This document shows, piece after piece, positions 1-9,476 of a DNA stretch of 56,121 nucleotides. The stretch is from Ruegeria aquimaris (lineage in GTDB: Bacteria > Pseudomonadota > Alphaproteobacteria > Rhodobacterales > Rhodobacteraceae), in the NCBI RefSeq assembly GCF_025751555.1, contig NZ_JAOWLB010000026.1:1-56121 (forward strand), in the 5' to 3' direction. The notes under the pieces are model-generated. The model searched no databases and had not been told where the DNA came from. It saw only the letters and a program-made list of their open reading frames with translations. A program made the translations under genes and the position numbers. Numbering within the stretch: the first letter of the stretch is position 1; every line of letters starts with the position of its first letter.

Positions 1-2
1 AG

Positions 3-875
3 GCGGATGTCGGCGCACAGATTTCGGTGGTGTTCACCTACACCGACAATTTCGGCACCAGTGAAAGCGTCACCAGCGCAGCCACCAGGCCGGTCACCGG
101 CGGGTCGCTGACCTTGGTCGGGGGCATCTGACCCGACACGCTGGAAGGGGGCGAAGGCGATGATGACCTCTCGGGCCTGGGCGACAATGACGTTCTGCGC
201 GGCTTTGGCGGCAACGACACGCTGCGCGGCGGTGATGGCGCCGACACGCTCAATGGCGGCGACGGTGACGACCTCATCCTCGGTGGCGACACGGCCTCGG
301 ATCTACGTGACGTGATCTTTGGCGGCGAAGGAAACGACAGCGTCGACGCAGGCTCTGGCAATGACCTGATCTTCGGTCAGGGCGGCAATGACACCATCGC
401 CGGTGGCTTCGGCGTGGACGAAATCCAGGGCCAGGACGGCGATGACGTGATCACCGGCTCGGCCTTCTCTGACCTGGTGTTCGGCGGTGCGGGCAATGAC
501 TTCGTCAATGGTGGCTTCGGTCATGACCGGATAAATGGCGGCAGTGGTGCGGACAAGTTCTATCACCTGGGCATCTTCGATCATGGTTCTGACTGGGTGC
601 AGGACTATAACGCCGCCGAGGGCGACGTGCTTTTCTTCGGCATCACCACTGCCTTCAGAGACGACTTCCTGGTTCAATTTGCCCACACCGCGAACGCCGA
701 GGGCGAACGCTCCGGTGACGATGCGGTCGAGGAAGCCTTCATAACCTACCGGCCCACCGGACAGATCATGTGAGCGCTGGTCGATGGCGCCGGGCAATCC
801 TCGGTCAACCTGCAAATCGGTTTAGAGGTGTTTAACCTTCTGGGCTTGTTGAGCCCGGACGACGTGGGCCTCTGA
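3..875 (+). pseudogene. RTX/cadherin-like surface or secreted protein, 3' part, interrupted by stops
   Basis: One reading frame runs from the window edge to a TGA at 873-875 and keeps protein character throughout, but it is broken by TGA at 129-131 and TGA at 771-773. The first 42 codons look like the end of a repeated adhesin domain (VVFTYTDNFGTSESVTSAAT). After the first stop come several glycine/aspartate-rich RTX nonapeptides of the GGxGxDxL type (for example GGNDTLRGGDGADTLNGGDG), which bind calcium in type I secreted proteins. After the second stop the frame continues with ALVDGAGQSSVNLQIG, which reads like a natural C-terminus. A GTG at 312 could start a 153-residue remnant but has no clear ribosome site. 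Other genes here stop at TGA, so TGA is not recoded in general. Either a decayed gene or sequence errors; the 5' part lies outside the window. Confidence 0.75.
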
Positions 876-945
876 TCCGCGCTACCAAACAGGCGTTTCG
901 GCATTCGTGTCAAAACGCTCGCGCTGAAAACTGAGATCGTTTCAA

Positions 946-984
946 TATGATCGCGGCGGCTTACCCGGCGCCGCCGCGATCATA
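946..984. terminator. strong intergenic hairpin, possible terminator
   Basis: A perfect 15-bp inverted repeat (946-960 and 970-984; core ATGATCGCGGCGGC with its complement) encloses a 9-base loop. It lies 70 bases after the end of the RTX gene frame. There is no run of T after it, so intrinsic termination is likely but not certain; it might also be a structured repeat. Confidence 0.45.
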
Positions 985-1622
985 GCCAGTCGGATTAAAG
1001 GAGAAAGACGGCAGGCTTTTCAGATGTGGTAACCGGCGGGTCAGGCAGCTGCTTCGTCAACGGCGGCAGCGAGAGGATTTCTCGCAACTTGCGATACACC
1101 CACGATATCCGTTGATGGGCATCAGGTAACTTGTCCCTTTCGCTTCTCGACCGACCGTGGATGCAAGGTTTTTGACTCAGCGGCGGTCAATGTCTTTAGG
1201 CGGTGAGCGCGACTACACACTGACTGCACATGATTCTCACTAATATATTGTTATATATAGTTAATCTCAATCATCCATCATCGGGGCCACGCTCAAACGC
1301 GCTGCATCTTGTGCTTTATGTTTCAAAGCGTTAGCCTCGTTCTGCTTGCAAACCGACCGGGCGTGTTGTCCCCGAATTCCCGATGAATAAGCCGCACCTG
1401 CGACGGTTTGCGATTCTGGTTTCGCCCCATGTAGCACAACCGCACCGACAGAACACCGCCCCGGCCGTCCCGGCAATTCATGGCCGGGACAGCACGTGCT
1501 GCGAGGATCAACGGGCAACCTGTGTTATTCTCGGGGTCCGGATGCGACTGCAATGAACCCCGGAGGCATACGCGCCTCAACCGATCCGGCCAACCGCAAA
1601 GCAAAGACGAAAGGTCTCCATC
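985..1622. other. gene-poor intergenic stretch
   Basis: About 640 bases hold only short overlapping frames with no recognisable motif, no good ribosome site and no codon bias. Around 1240-1270 there is a very AT-rich patch (TAATATATTGTTATATATAG) unlike the surroundings. I see no tRNA, no repeat array and no intact gene. It probably contains the promoter of the ankyrin gene at 1623 and perhaps debris of an older gene. Confidence 0.5.
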
Positions 1623-2297
1623 ATGTGCCGCCTTACCCTGATCGCCCTTCTTGCCTGCCTTGCCGGATCGCTATCGGCCCAAACTGCGCCTTCGGCGACC
1701 GAGGTGGCGGCCTATGACGGCTTGTTCCGCGCCGCACACAGGGGCGATGTTGCCGAGGTCAGGCGGTTGATCGCGGCTGGCGCCGATGTCGGCGCGCGCG
1801 ACGGCAAAGGCCGGACACCGGCGCATGTGGCGGCGTTTGCGTCCCAAGACGACGCCCTCCGCGCCCTGGCCGAAGCGGGGGCGGACATGAACGCGCTGGA
1901 ATATCAGGCCTATGACGTCGTGACCATCGCTGCGGTCGCCGACGACCCCGAGCTGATGTCGCTTGCGATAAGGCTTGGCAATGATCCGGGGCTGACGACC
2001 AGCCCCTATGACGGCACCGCCCTGATCGCGGCCGCGCATCTGGGGCATGTCGAGGTGGTGCAACGCCTGATCGCAGCGGGTGCGCCGCTTGACCATGTCA
2101 ACAACCTGCACTGGACCGCCGTGATCGAAGCGGTGATCCTGGGCGATGGTGGCCCCGATCACCAGGCCGTGCTCGATGCGCTCTTGTCCGCTGGCGCCGA
2201 CCGCACTCTGGCCGATCGCGACGGGGTCACACCTCTGGAACATGCCCGCGCACGCGGCATCGCCGAGATGGTTGAGCGTCTGCAACAGGAAGACTGA
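1623..2297 (+). CDS. secreted ankyrin-repeat protein
   Basis: A 224-residue protein with an N-terminal signal peptide (hydrophobic LIALLACLAGSLSAQ, probable cleavage after AQ near residue 20). The rest is ankyrin repeats: LFRAAHRGDVAEVRRLIAAG near residues 35-55, GRTPAHVAAF near 61-70, DGTALIAAAHLGHVEVVQRL near 133-152, and a last unit with DGVTPLEHARARG near 200. Ankyrin stacks mediate protein-protein contacts; a periplasmic site follows from the signal peptide. No catalytic residues are seen and the partner is unknown. The ATG at 1623 directly precedes the signal peptide. The gene stands alone and converges on the GMC dehydrogenase, whose stop is 16 bases away. Confidence 0.85.
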   Translation: MCRLTLIALLACLAGSLSAQTAPSATEVAAYDGLFRAAHRGDVAEVRRLIAAGADVGARDGKGRTPAHVAAFASQDDALRALAEAGADMNALEYQAYDVVTIAAVADDPELMSLAIRLGNDPGLTTSPYDGTALIAAAHLGHVEVVQRLIAAGAPLDHVNNLHWTAVIEAVILGDGGPDHQAVLDALLSAGADRTLADRDGVTPLEHARARGIAEMVERLQQED

Positions 2298-2313
2298 ACG
2301 CACCCCGGCCCAA

Positions 2314-3951
2314 TCAGGCAGGGGTCACACGCCCTGCCCCGCAATCCTCCAGGATCATGTCGGCGCCCTTTTCGCCGACCATGATCGCCGGGGCGTTAGT
2401 GTTGCCCGAGGTCAGCGTGGGAAAGATCGAGGCATCGACCACCCGCAGACCGCCGATACCGTGCACCCGCAACCGCGCATCCACCACGTCACGCGCCGCA
2501 TCCGGCCCCATCCGGCAGGTGCTGACCGGGTGGAACACGGTTCCGGCCCGGTTACGGCAATCGGCGATCAGCTCCTCGTCCGAGCGGACATCCGGGCCGG
2601 GCAGCATCTCGGCCTCGATCAGGCGGGCCAGCGCCAGGGTCTCGGCCAGCCTCCGCAACAAATGCGCGCCCTCCAGCATCTCCTGGACGTCGATCTCGGT
2701 CGACAGGTAATTGGGATGGATCGCGGGATGTTCGGAAGGATCAGCCGAGCGGATTTCCAGATGCCCCCGGCTGGTGGGTCGGGTCGGCTGGGCGCTGAGC
2801 AGGAAGCCGGGGAACGGGTCGGGGTTCATCAGCGGCCGCTTGCCCGGCGGCGCCTTGGTATAGCTGACCGGGGAGAAGAACAGCTGCATGTTCGGACGAT
2901 CCAGACCGGGACGCGAGCGCACAAAGCCACCCGCCTGGTTGACGCCCAGCGACAGTGGCCCGCGCCGGGTCAGAACATAGCGCAGCCCGTGCCACAGCTT
3001 GCCATACCACGGATGCAACTGGGTGTTCAGCGTCGGCACGCGGGAGCGGTAGAGATGGTCGATACACAGATGGTCCTGCAAGTTCCGCCCCACCCCGTCC
3101 AGCGCATGCACAACCTCGACCCCCTTGTCCTGCAACAGGCGGGCGGGGCCGACGCCCGACAGTTGCAGCAATTGCGGCGAGTTGATCGCGCCCCCGGACA
3201 GGATCACCTCGCGCCGGGCCCGCACGGTCTTGACCTGCCCATTCTGGCGATAGGATACACCCACCGCCTGCCTGCCCTCGAACAGCACCCGTTCGGCCAG
3301 CGCCCCCGTCTCGACACGCAGGTTCGCGCGTCGCAATACGGGGCGCAGATAGGCCCGCGCCGCCGACATCCGCATGCCCCCCTTGGCGGTGTTCTGATAG
3401 GTGCCGACCCCCTCTTGCGTGGCGCCGTTGAAATCGGGGTTGTGCGGAAATTGAAGCTCCCCGCCCGCCGCGATGAAATCCCGGCAGAGTGGGTGCAGAT
3501 CCCGGTCCATGCTCGCCACATGCAGCGGGCCATTGTCGCCGCGAAAGGCGTCTCCACCCCGGTCATTGGTCTCGGACCGCCGGAAATAGGGTAGCACATC
3601 GTCCCAGCCCCAGCCCGGATTGCCCATCGCCTGCCACGCGTCGAAATCCTGCGCCTGTCCCCGGACATAGACCATCGCGTTGATCGAGCTTGACCCGCCC
3701 AGCACCTTGCCGCGCGGCCAATAGCTGACCCGCCCGTTCAGCGCCGGATCGGGTTCGGTATGGTACATCCAGTTGACGCTGGGCCGGTAAAAGGTCTTGC
3801 CATAGCCGATCGGCATCCAGATCCAGAAGTTCAGATCGCTGCCCCCCGCCTCGAGCAACAGCACCGTGAACCGGCCGTTCTCGCTCAGGCGGTTGGCCAG
3901 CACGCAGCCAGCCGACCCCGCACCCACGATGATGAAATCATAGTCCGACAT
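2314..3951 (-). CDS. GMC-family dehydrogenase (choline dehydrogenase-like)
   Basis: A 545-residue FAD enzyme of the glucose-methanol-choline family, which oxidises primary or secondary alcohols. Visible motifs are the N-terminal dinucleotide fold (DFIIVGAGSAGCVLANRLSE), the GMC signature WPRGKVLGGSSSINAMVYVR near residues 75-95, a second signature SGGAINSPQLLQLSGVGP near 255-275, and the C-terminal active-site region with HPVSTCRMG and TSGNTNAPAIMVGEK (His and Asn pair). The length fits BetA-type enzymes. I chose the ATG at 3951, preceded by AGGGG, over an upstream ATG because it starts right at the FAD fold. It is the last gene of the minus operon, beginning 8 bases after the stop of the flavoprotein upstream. 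The substrate is not evident; no betB or betI is nearby, so choline is only one possibility. Confidence 0.9.
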   Translation of the reverse strand: MSDYDFIIVGAGSAGCVLANRLSENGRFTVLLLEAGGSDLNFWIWMPIGYGKTFYRPSVNWMYHTEPDPALNGRVSYWPRGKVLGGSSSINAMVYVRGQAQDFDAWQAMGNPGWGWDDVLPYFRRSETNDRGGDAFRGDNGPLHVASMDRDLHPLCRDFIAAGGELQFPHNPDFNGATQEGVGTYQNTAKGGMRMSAARAYLRPVLRRANLRVETGALAERVLFEGRQAVGVSYRQNGQVKTVRARREVILSGGAINSPQLLQLSGVGPARLLQDKGVEVVHALDGVGRNLQDHLCIDHLYRSRVPTLNTQLHPWYGKLWHGLRYVLTRRGPLSLGVNQAGGFVRSRPGLDRPNMQLFFSPVSYTKAPPGKRPLMNPDPFPGFLLSAQPTRPTSRGHLEIRSADPSEHPAIHPNYLSTEIDVQEMLEGAHLLRRLAETLALARLIEAEMLPGPDVRSDEELIADCRNRAGTVFHPVSTCRMGPDAARDVVDARLRVHGIGGLRVVDASIFPTLTSGNTNAPAIMVGEKGADMILEDCGAGRVTPA

Positions 3952-3958
3952 GTTGCCC

Positions 3959-5251
3959 CTACCGGTTGACCCTGTCCAACAGGCGATAGGCCCCAATGGT
4001 CAGTGCCACGCCTGCGCTTCTGAGTGAATGAAACGGAATGGGCCGCACCGGCGTGACCGGGAAATCCAGCGCATCCTCGGGCACGCCCAGCACCCAATCC
4101 GCCAGAATGGTGCCCATCACCGTGGCATTGGCCACGCCCCGGCCATTAAAGCCCAGCCCCGCCATCACGTTCGGGCTCAACCGGTGCAGCCCGGGCAGGC
4201 TGTCGATCGTCATCGCCACGTCACCGCCCCAGGCATGCACCCAATCCGCCGCGCGCAGCTGGGGAAATAGCGCCTCCGCCGCCAGCCTCAACTCTTGCTG
4301 CCTGCGCCGCGTGCCCGCCTCGCCCCGCGCGCCGCGCCCGCCCATGACAAACCGCCCATCCGCCGTCTTGCGGTAATACTGGATCAGCCGCCGCGTATCG
4401 GTCGGCGCGTGGTCTTCGGGCAGGATCCCCCGGATCACATTGTCCGACAATGGCGCCGTGGCAACCTGGACCGAGGTTACCGGCACCACCGACCGGCCCA
4501 GCGCTCCACCTAAGGGGCCGGTATAGGCATTGGTGCAGACCAGCGCGCGGCGCGCCTTTACCTGGCCCCGTGCGGTGCGCACCGTCACCCCCGCACCTTC
4601 GTCCTCGAACCCGATGGCCCGGCTATGACCATGGAGCACCGCGCCGGCGCGGATTGCCGCATGCGCCAGTCCCAGCGCATAGTTTAAAGGATGGATATTG
4701 CCGCCGCGCCGGTCGATCACCCCGCCCAGATAAGCCTTGGCCCCGATCAGCCGCGCGGTTTCAGCCGCATCCAGATCGTCATAGTCGGCTCCGTGCGCCC
4801 GCCACTGGCGCGCGATCTCACGCAGCATGGCCAGTCCGCGCGTGTTGGTCGCCGTGCGCAGAAACCCGACCGGCCGCGCATCGCAGTGGATCCCGTGCCG
4901 CGCGATCAGGTCGAAGACCAGCCGCCCGCCATCGCCCCAGCGTGCCACCATGCGCCGCCCAAGGTCATCACCAAACCGCGCGACAAGGTCGTCCGGGTCG
5001 GGCTTCAGCGCTGGGTTCACCTGACCGCCATTGCGCCCCGATGCGCCCCAGCCCGGCGTCTCGGCCTCCAGTAGGACAACCTGCTGCCCCGCCTCGGCCA
5101 GATGCAACGCCGCCGACAGCCCGGTGAACCCGCCGCCGACAATCACCACATCCGCCTCCGTCTCGCTCGCCAGTGGCGGACAGTCCGGCGCGGCATCCGC
5201 GGTTGCGGTCCACAGACTGTCGGCCAGCGCCGCGCGTTCATTTTCGATCAT
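3959..5251 (-). CDS. FAD-dependent amine/amino-acid oxidoreductase (DAO family)
   Basis: A 430-residue flavoprotein of the D-amino-acid/glycine oxidase family, closest in style to gamma-glutamylputrescine oxidase (PuuB). The FAD fold DVVIVGGGFTGLSAALHLAE sits near residues 34-53, followed by GWGASGRNGGQVNPALKP, typical of this subfamily. A second conserved block near residues 360-380 (GLGFNGRGVANATVMG) closes the flavin site. These enzymes oxidise C-N bonds, releasing an aldehyde or keto acid plus ammonia or amine. The start at 5251 (MIENERAALAD) has AGGA upstream. It lies between an ABC permease and the GMC enzyme; a second member of the family is at 9477-10784. The actual substrate is unknown; a polyamine-like or opine-like amine is inferred from the transporter. 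Confidence 0.85.
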   Translation of the reverse strand: MIENERAALADSLWTATADAAPDCPPLASETEADVVIVGGGFTGLSAALHLAEAGQQVVLLEAETPGWGASGRNGGQVNPALKPDPDDLVARFGDDLGRRMVARWGDGGRLVFDLIARHGIHCDARPVGFLRTATNTRGLAMLREIARQWRAHGADYDDLDAAETARLIGAKAYLGGVIDRRGGNIHPLNYALGLAHAAIRAGAVLHGHSRAIGFEDEGAGVTVRTARGQVKARRALVCTNAYTGPLGGALGRSVVPVTSVQVATAPLSDNVIRGILPEDHAPTDTRRLIQYYRKTADGRFVMGGRGARGEAGTRRRQQELRLAAEALFPQLRAADWVHAWGGDVAMTIDSLPGLHRLSPNVMAGLGFNGRGVANATVMGTILADWVLGVPEDALDFPVTPVRPIPFHSLRSAGVALTIGAYRLLDRVNR

Positions 5252-5358
5252 TGCGTCATCCTGCACGAAGAGTGGCCACATCCGCCCTGACAAATCGACT
5301 CGCCAGCCGGGACCGGATCATGGATCGACCTTGCCACGAACCATCACCAACTGACCCA

Positions 5359-6186
5359 TCATTTCGATTTCGTCTTCTGCTGTCCAAACACCTGCGCCAG
5401 CACCATCATCCCCGTCGTCACCAGGATCATGATGGTCGAGATCGACGCGATGGTCGGGTCGATCTGGTCGCGCAACGCGTTGAACATGTTGCGCGTCAGT
5501 GTCGGGTTGTCGCCGCCCGAGACGAACATCGCCACCACCACCTCGTCGAACGAAGTGAGAAAGGACAAGAGCGCACTCGTCACCACGGCAAAGCGGATCT
5601 GCGGCAGGGTCACGGTCAGAAACGCCTTCCACCGCGGCGCGCCCAGGCTGCGGGCGGCCGCCTCCTGGCTCATGTCGAAACTCTTCAGCGCCGAACCGGT
5701 GACGATCACCACCAGCGGCAGTGCCAGCACCGTATGCGCCAGCACCAGCCCGGTGATCGTATAGAGGATCTGAAGCTGCACATAGGCGTAGAAGGCCCCG
5801 ATCGCGACCAGCACCACCGGCACCATCATCGGCGTGATCATCAGAACAAAGGCCGCGCGGACAAACCGGATTTTCGAGCAATGCAGGCCATAAGCCGCCA
5901 GAACGCCAATCGGTGTCGCCACCAGCATCGTCAGGAACGCCGCCTTGAACGAGGTCCGCGTTGCCAACATCCATTCCGGCGAGCCGAAGTAATGGTCGTA
6001 CCAGCGCGTCGACCAGGTCTCGGGCGGAAACTCCAGATACTGGCTGTCCGAGAATGACATCGGCACGACGATCAGCGTGGGTGTCACCAGCAGCACCATG
6101 GTGATCACCGCAATGACGTAGAGCCACAGGCGCTGGCCGTGGGTGATCTGGGTTTCGGTCGCGGGGTTTCGGAACCAGCGCAGCAT
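5359..6186 (-). CDS. ABC transporter permease, PotC-like
   Basis: A 275-residue inner-membrane protein with about six hydrophobic segments (first one LYVIAVITMVLLVTPTLIVV, near residues 22-41). The conserved cytoplasmic EAA loop is present as EAAARSLGAPRWKAFLTVTL near residues 175-195, the site that docks to the ATPase. The family (binding-protein-dependent transport, spermidine/putrescine type) forms a heterodimeric channel with the permease encoded just upstream. Its ATG at 6184-6186 overlaps the upstream TGA by one base (TGATG), so translation is coupled. With the genes at 6186, 7072 and 8237 it makes a full importer. Confidence 0.92.
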   Translation of the reverse strand: MLRWFRNPATETQITHGQRLWLYVIAVITMVLLVTPTLIVVPMSFSDSQYLEFPPETWSTRWYDHYFGSPEWMLATRTSFKAAFLTMLVATPIGVLAAYGLHCSKIRFVRAAFVLMITPMMVPVVLVAIGAFYAYVQLQILYTITGLVLAHTVLALPLVVIVTGSALKSFDMSQEAAARSLGAPRWKAFLTVTLPQIRFAVVTSALLSFLTSFDEVVVAMFVSGGDNPTLTRNMFNALRDQIDPTIASISTIMILVTTGMMVLAQVFGQQKTKSK

Positions 6187-7070
6187 CAGTGCCCTCCCCC
6201 GGTCATCTTCTCGAGGTTCAGAAAACGCGATGCGATCCACAGGATCACCATCGTCGATACCAGGAGCACAACTCCCAACGCGCTGGCGGCCCCCCAGTTC
6301 ACGAAAAGCTCGATGTTGGACACGATCTTCATCGACACCATGATCACCTTGCCGCCGCCCAGCACCGCCGGGGTGACAAAGAAGCCAAGGCAGAGGATGA
6401 ACACCATCAGCGACCCGGCAAACAGACCCGGCAGGGTCAGCGGAAAGAACACCGTCCAGAAGGCCCGGCGCGGGCTGGCACCCAGGTTCGAGGCCGCCTT
6501 CATCAGGTCGCGGTCAATCGCCTTCATCGCGCCATAGACCGGCAGGATCAGGAAGGGCAGCATGATATGCACCATGCCAATCAGGGTACCGGTCATGTTG
6601 TGCACCATCTTGATCGGCTCGTCCCACAGACCCAGCGAGATCGCCCATTCGTTAACCAGCCCGCGTTTTTGCAGCAGCACCAGCCAGGCATAGGTGCGCA
6701 CCAGAAGCGAGGTCCAGAACGGCAGCAGCACCGTGATCAGGCACAGGTTGGCGATCCGGTTCGGCAGGCCCGCGATGAAATAGGCCAGCGGATAGCCGAT
6801 CAGGATACACAGGCCGGTGGTCAGGAAACTGACCTCGAACGTGGTCTGAAAGATGCGGGCATAAGATTTCCGCTTCAGCATCCGCTCGTAGTTTTCCAGC
6901 GAGAACGTGCCATCCGCCCCGATGAACGAGACATAGAACAGCCAGCCCACCGGAATGACCAGAATGACAAGGATGAGCAGGATCGCGGGCGAGCCGAGGC
7001 CAAAGAGCTTGAGCCGCTCCAGCCACTCGTCCCGCCTCAGCCCGGCCTCGTTGGTGCGTACCGCCTCCAT
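6186..7070 (-). CDS. ABC transporter permease, PotB-like
   Basis: A 294-residue membrane permease, partner of the PotC-like protein downstream. An N-terminal hydrophobic helix (SPAILLILVILVIPVGWLF) starts near residue 27, with further helices through residue 280. The EAA-type loop appears as KAASNLGASPRRAFWTVFFP near residues 192-211. The stop of the ATPase gene and this start are adjacent (7072 and 7070), so the two are co-translated. Family knowledge gives polyamine, opine or related small organic cation import; the sequence alone does not fix the substrate. Confidence 0.92.
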   Translation of the reverse strand: MEAVRTNEAGLRRDEWLERLKLFGLGSPAILLILVILVIPVGWLFYVSFIGADGTFSLENYERMLKRKSYARIFQTTFEVSFLTTGLCILIGYPLAYFIAGLPNRIANLCLITVLLPFWTSLLVRTYAWLVLLQKRGLVNEWAISLGLWDEPIKMVHNMTGTLIGMVHIMLPFLILPVYGAMKAIDRDLMKAASNLGASPRRAFWTVFFPLTLPGLFAGSLMVFILCLGFFVTPAVLGGGKVIMVSMKIVSNIELFVNWGAASALGVVLLVSTMVILWIASRFLNLEKMTGGGH

Positions 7071-7071
7071 C

Positions 7072-8160
7072 CTAGGCCTCGCCTCCGTCGATCAGCACCG
7101 TATCTTCGGGTGCCAGGCACAGGGTCAGCGCCTCGCCCACCGCTGGCAGGGCTGTGACGTTGGCGCCCCGCATGGCGCCCCGCAGCACAATCTGTGCGCC
7201 ATCGGCCAGCGCCGCATGCAGCAGGAAACTGTCGCCCTGATAGACCACCTCGGTCGCGGTGGCGGCAAAGTTGTTGACCCCCTCGCGCGGCCCCTCGCGC
7301 GACAGCACCACCCGCTCGGGGCGGATCATCAACAGCAGGCTGGCGGCCTCGGGCGGCGGGCTGTCATGCATCAGAGGCGTGCCGTCGAACACTACCGTGT
7401 CGCCCTGGCGCGACACCGGAAGAAAGGTGGATTCACCGATAAAATCGGCCACGAAGCGGTTGGCGGGCCGCTCGTACAGGTCGCGCGGCGTGGCCAGCTG
7501 CATGATGCGGCCATGGTTCACCACGGCAATTCGGTCGGACATGGTCAGCGCTTCGCGCTGGTCATGGGTGACATAGACCGTGGTCATGCCCAGTTTCTCA
7601 TGCAGGTGGCGCAGCTCGATCTGCATCTGGTCGCGCAGCTTCTTGTCCAACGCCGACAGCGGCTCGTCCATCAGCAGGATGCGCGGTTCGAACACGATGG
7701 CGCGGGCAACAGCCACGCGCTGGCGCTGGCCGCCCGACAACTGGTCGATACGGCGGGCTCCAAAGCCCCCCAATTGCACGGTATCCAGCGCCGCCTCGAC
7801 GCGGGCGGCGATCTCGGCCTTGGGCACCTTGCGCAGCTTCAGCGGATAGCCCACATTGCCCGCCACCGTCATATGCGGAAACAGCGCATAGCTCTGAAAC
7901 GTCATCCCCACATCACGTAAATGCGGCGGCGTGCGGATCACCTCGCGGTCGCCGAATTTCAGACTGCCGCAATCGGGCCGGGTGAACCCCGCCAGCACCA
8001 TCAACAGTGTCGTCTTGCCCGATCCCGACGGGCCCAGCAGCGTCAGGAACTCGCCGCTGCGCACCTCGAGCGAGACGTCGTTCAGCGCATGCACCGGACC
8101 ATAGGTCTTGGTCACGTTGCGGACCGAGATCGGCAGGGCTTCGTTGGTTCTGGAGGTCAA
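7072..8160 (-). CDS. ABC transporter ATP-binding protein, PotA-like
   Basis: A 362-residue ATPase energising the importer. Walker A GPSGSGKTT lies near residues 43-51, the Q-loop is in FQSYALFPHMTV, the signature is LSGGQRQRVAVARAI, Walker B ILLMDEPLSALD, and the switch His is in VYVTHD. The C-terminal third is a TOBE-type domain (MIRPERVVLSREG), usual in PotA/FbpC relatives. I take the TTG at 8160 as start because GAGGG sits seven bases upstream; the first ATG in frame at 8193 has no such site and would add an arginine-rich tail. It follows the binding-protein gene by 76 bases. Confidence 0.92.
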   Translation of the reverse strand: MTSRTNEALPISVRNVTKTYGPVHALNDVSLEVRSGEFLTLLGPSGSGKTTLLMVLAGFTRPDCGSLKFGDREVIRTPPHLRDVGMTFQSYALFPHMTVAGNVGYPLKLRKVPKAEIAARVEAALDTVQLGGFGARRIDQLSGGQRQRVAVARAIVFEPRILLMDEPLSALDKKLRDQMQIELRHLHEKLGMTTVYVTHDQREALTMSDRIAVVNHGRIMQLATPRDLYERPANRFVADFIGESTFLPVSRQGDTVVFDGTPLMHDSPPPEAASLLLMIRPERVVLSREGPREGVNNFAATATEVVYQGDSFLLHAALADGAQIVLRGAMRGANVTALPAVGEALTLCLAPEDTVLIDGGEA

Positions 8161-8236
8161 GACAAACCCTCGCAATCTTCGTTCGAGAAACAAGCGGGCG
8201 CCGCAGCGCCCGCCCTTGAATGGCAGGAAACCCGCC

Positions 8237-9277
8237 TCACTCGGTCAGCATTTCCTGATACATCTCGGCCGCGATGGTCTCCCACTTGGCGTACCAGTCC
8301 AGCGAGACCGGCAGCTGCATCGCCGCGTTATCCGGCGACGAGGGTAGACCCGCCGCCACATCCGCAGTTATCTCACCGGTTTCATAAGCCGCCTTGTTGG
8401 TCGGCCCATAGGTGATGTATTTCGGCAGATCGTCCTGGTACTCGGGTTTTGAGATCTCGTTGAGGAACATCATCGCCGTATCCCGGTTCGGCGCGCCCTT
8501 GGGCACCGCGAAACAGTCATAGTCGAGCAGCGCCTGGTTAAAGCTATAGGCCACCTTGGCGCCGTCCTTGGCAGCATTGTCGAACCGCCCGTTCCAGCCG
8601 GTGGTCATATCGACCTCGCCATCCTTCATCAGCTGCGCATGCTGTGCGCCAGAGGTCCAGAACACCGAGATATGCGGCTTCAGCTCGCGGATCTTGTCGA
8701 TCGCGCGTTCGATCCCCTCTTCACTGTCAAGCACCGAATAGACATCGGCAGGCGCCACGCCATCGGCCATCAGCGCGCCCTCCAGTGCGCCCGCCACCTT
8801 GCCACGATAGGCGCGGCTGCCGGGGAATTTCTCGACATCCCAGAAATCGGCCCAGCTCTGTGGTCCGTTCTCGCCATAGGTATTGGTGTTCCAGGCATAG
8901 ACGGTCGAGAACACGTCACCGCCGATGCAATAATCGGTGTAAAGACCGGGATAGAAGGTCGAGACGTCGATCACGTTGTAGTCGAGCTTCTCCAGCAGCC
9001 CTTCGGCCGCCGCCCGCGCCGCAGAACCCGAACCGCTGGCCACGATATCCAGCGTCACCTGCCCCGAGCTGACCTGAAGCCGCACATCGGACATGCCGCC
9101 ATAGGTCTCCTGCTTGACCTCGATACCGGTATTGGCGGCGGCGGGTTCGAACAGGGCCTTGCTCTGCGCCTCCTGATACGAGCCGCCCCAGGACGCGATG
9201 GTCACGCTCTTGTCCTGCGCAAACGCGCCCGTCGCCATGACTGCGGCAGAGATCGTCAGAATTGTTCTCGTTTTCAT
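8237..9277 (-). CDS. periplasmic substrate-binding protein, polyamine/opine type
   Basis: A 346-residue type 2 binding protein with a signal peptide (MKTRTILTISAAVMATGAFA, cleaved after AFA). The mature part begins with SVTIASWGGSYQEAQSKALF, the hallmark of the PotD/ spermidine-putrescine-like group, and contains DIVASGSGSAARAAAEGLL and WTSGAQHAQLMKDGEVDM. It would capture the substrate in the periplasm and hand it to the two permeases. The start at 9277 has an excellent ribosome site (AAGGGAGGAAACC). It is the first gene of the transporter block and is separated from the flavoprotein upstream by 199 bases, enough for its own promoter. Confidence 0.92.
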   Translation of the reverse strand: MKTRTILTISAAVMATGAFAQDKSVTIASWGGSYQEAQSKALFEPAAANTGIEVKQETYGGMSDVRLQVSSGQVTLDIVASGSGSAARAAAEGLLEKLDYNVIDVSTFYPGLYTDYCIGGDVFSTVYAWNTNTYGENGPQSWADFWDVEKFPGSRAYRGKVAGALEGALMADGVAPADVYSVLDSEEGIERAIDKIRELKPHISVFWTSGAQHAQLMKDGEVDMTTGWNGRFDNAAKDGAKVAYSFNQALLDYDCFAVPKGAPNRDTAMMFLNEISKPEYQDDLPKYITYGPTNKAAYETGEITADVAAGLPSSPDNAAMQLPVSLDWYAKWETIAAEMYQEMLTE

Positions 9278-9476
9278 TGGTTTCCTCCCTTTGGTGGTTT
9301 TCCGGGTCCTGCCCCGTCCAGATCGGCAGGCAGCGGGCAAGGCGCCCAAGTCGTCTTCCACCTGTCGCGATAGTGCGGGCACCAGCGGGACAAATGAAAT
9401 TTCGAATCCTAAACCTTGGTTTCGATCCGTTAATACCGGGGCCAGTGCGGCACAGGCGCCGCCCTGCCCGGCCCGT

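Noticed and set aside
1267-1604. Short minus frames in the left intergenic stretch
   Set aside because: Overlapping, without ribosome sites or recognisable content.
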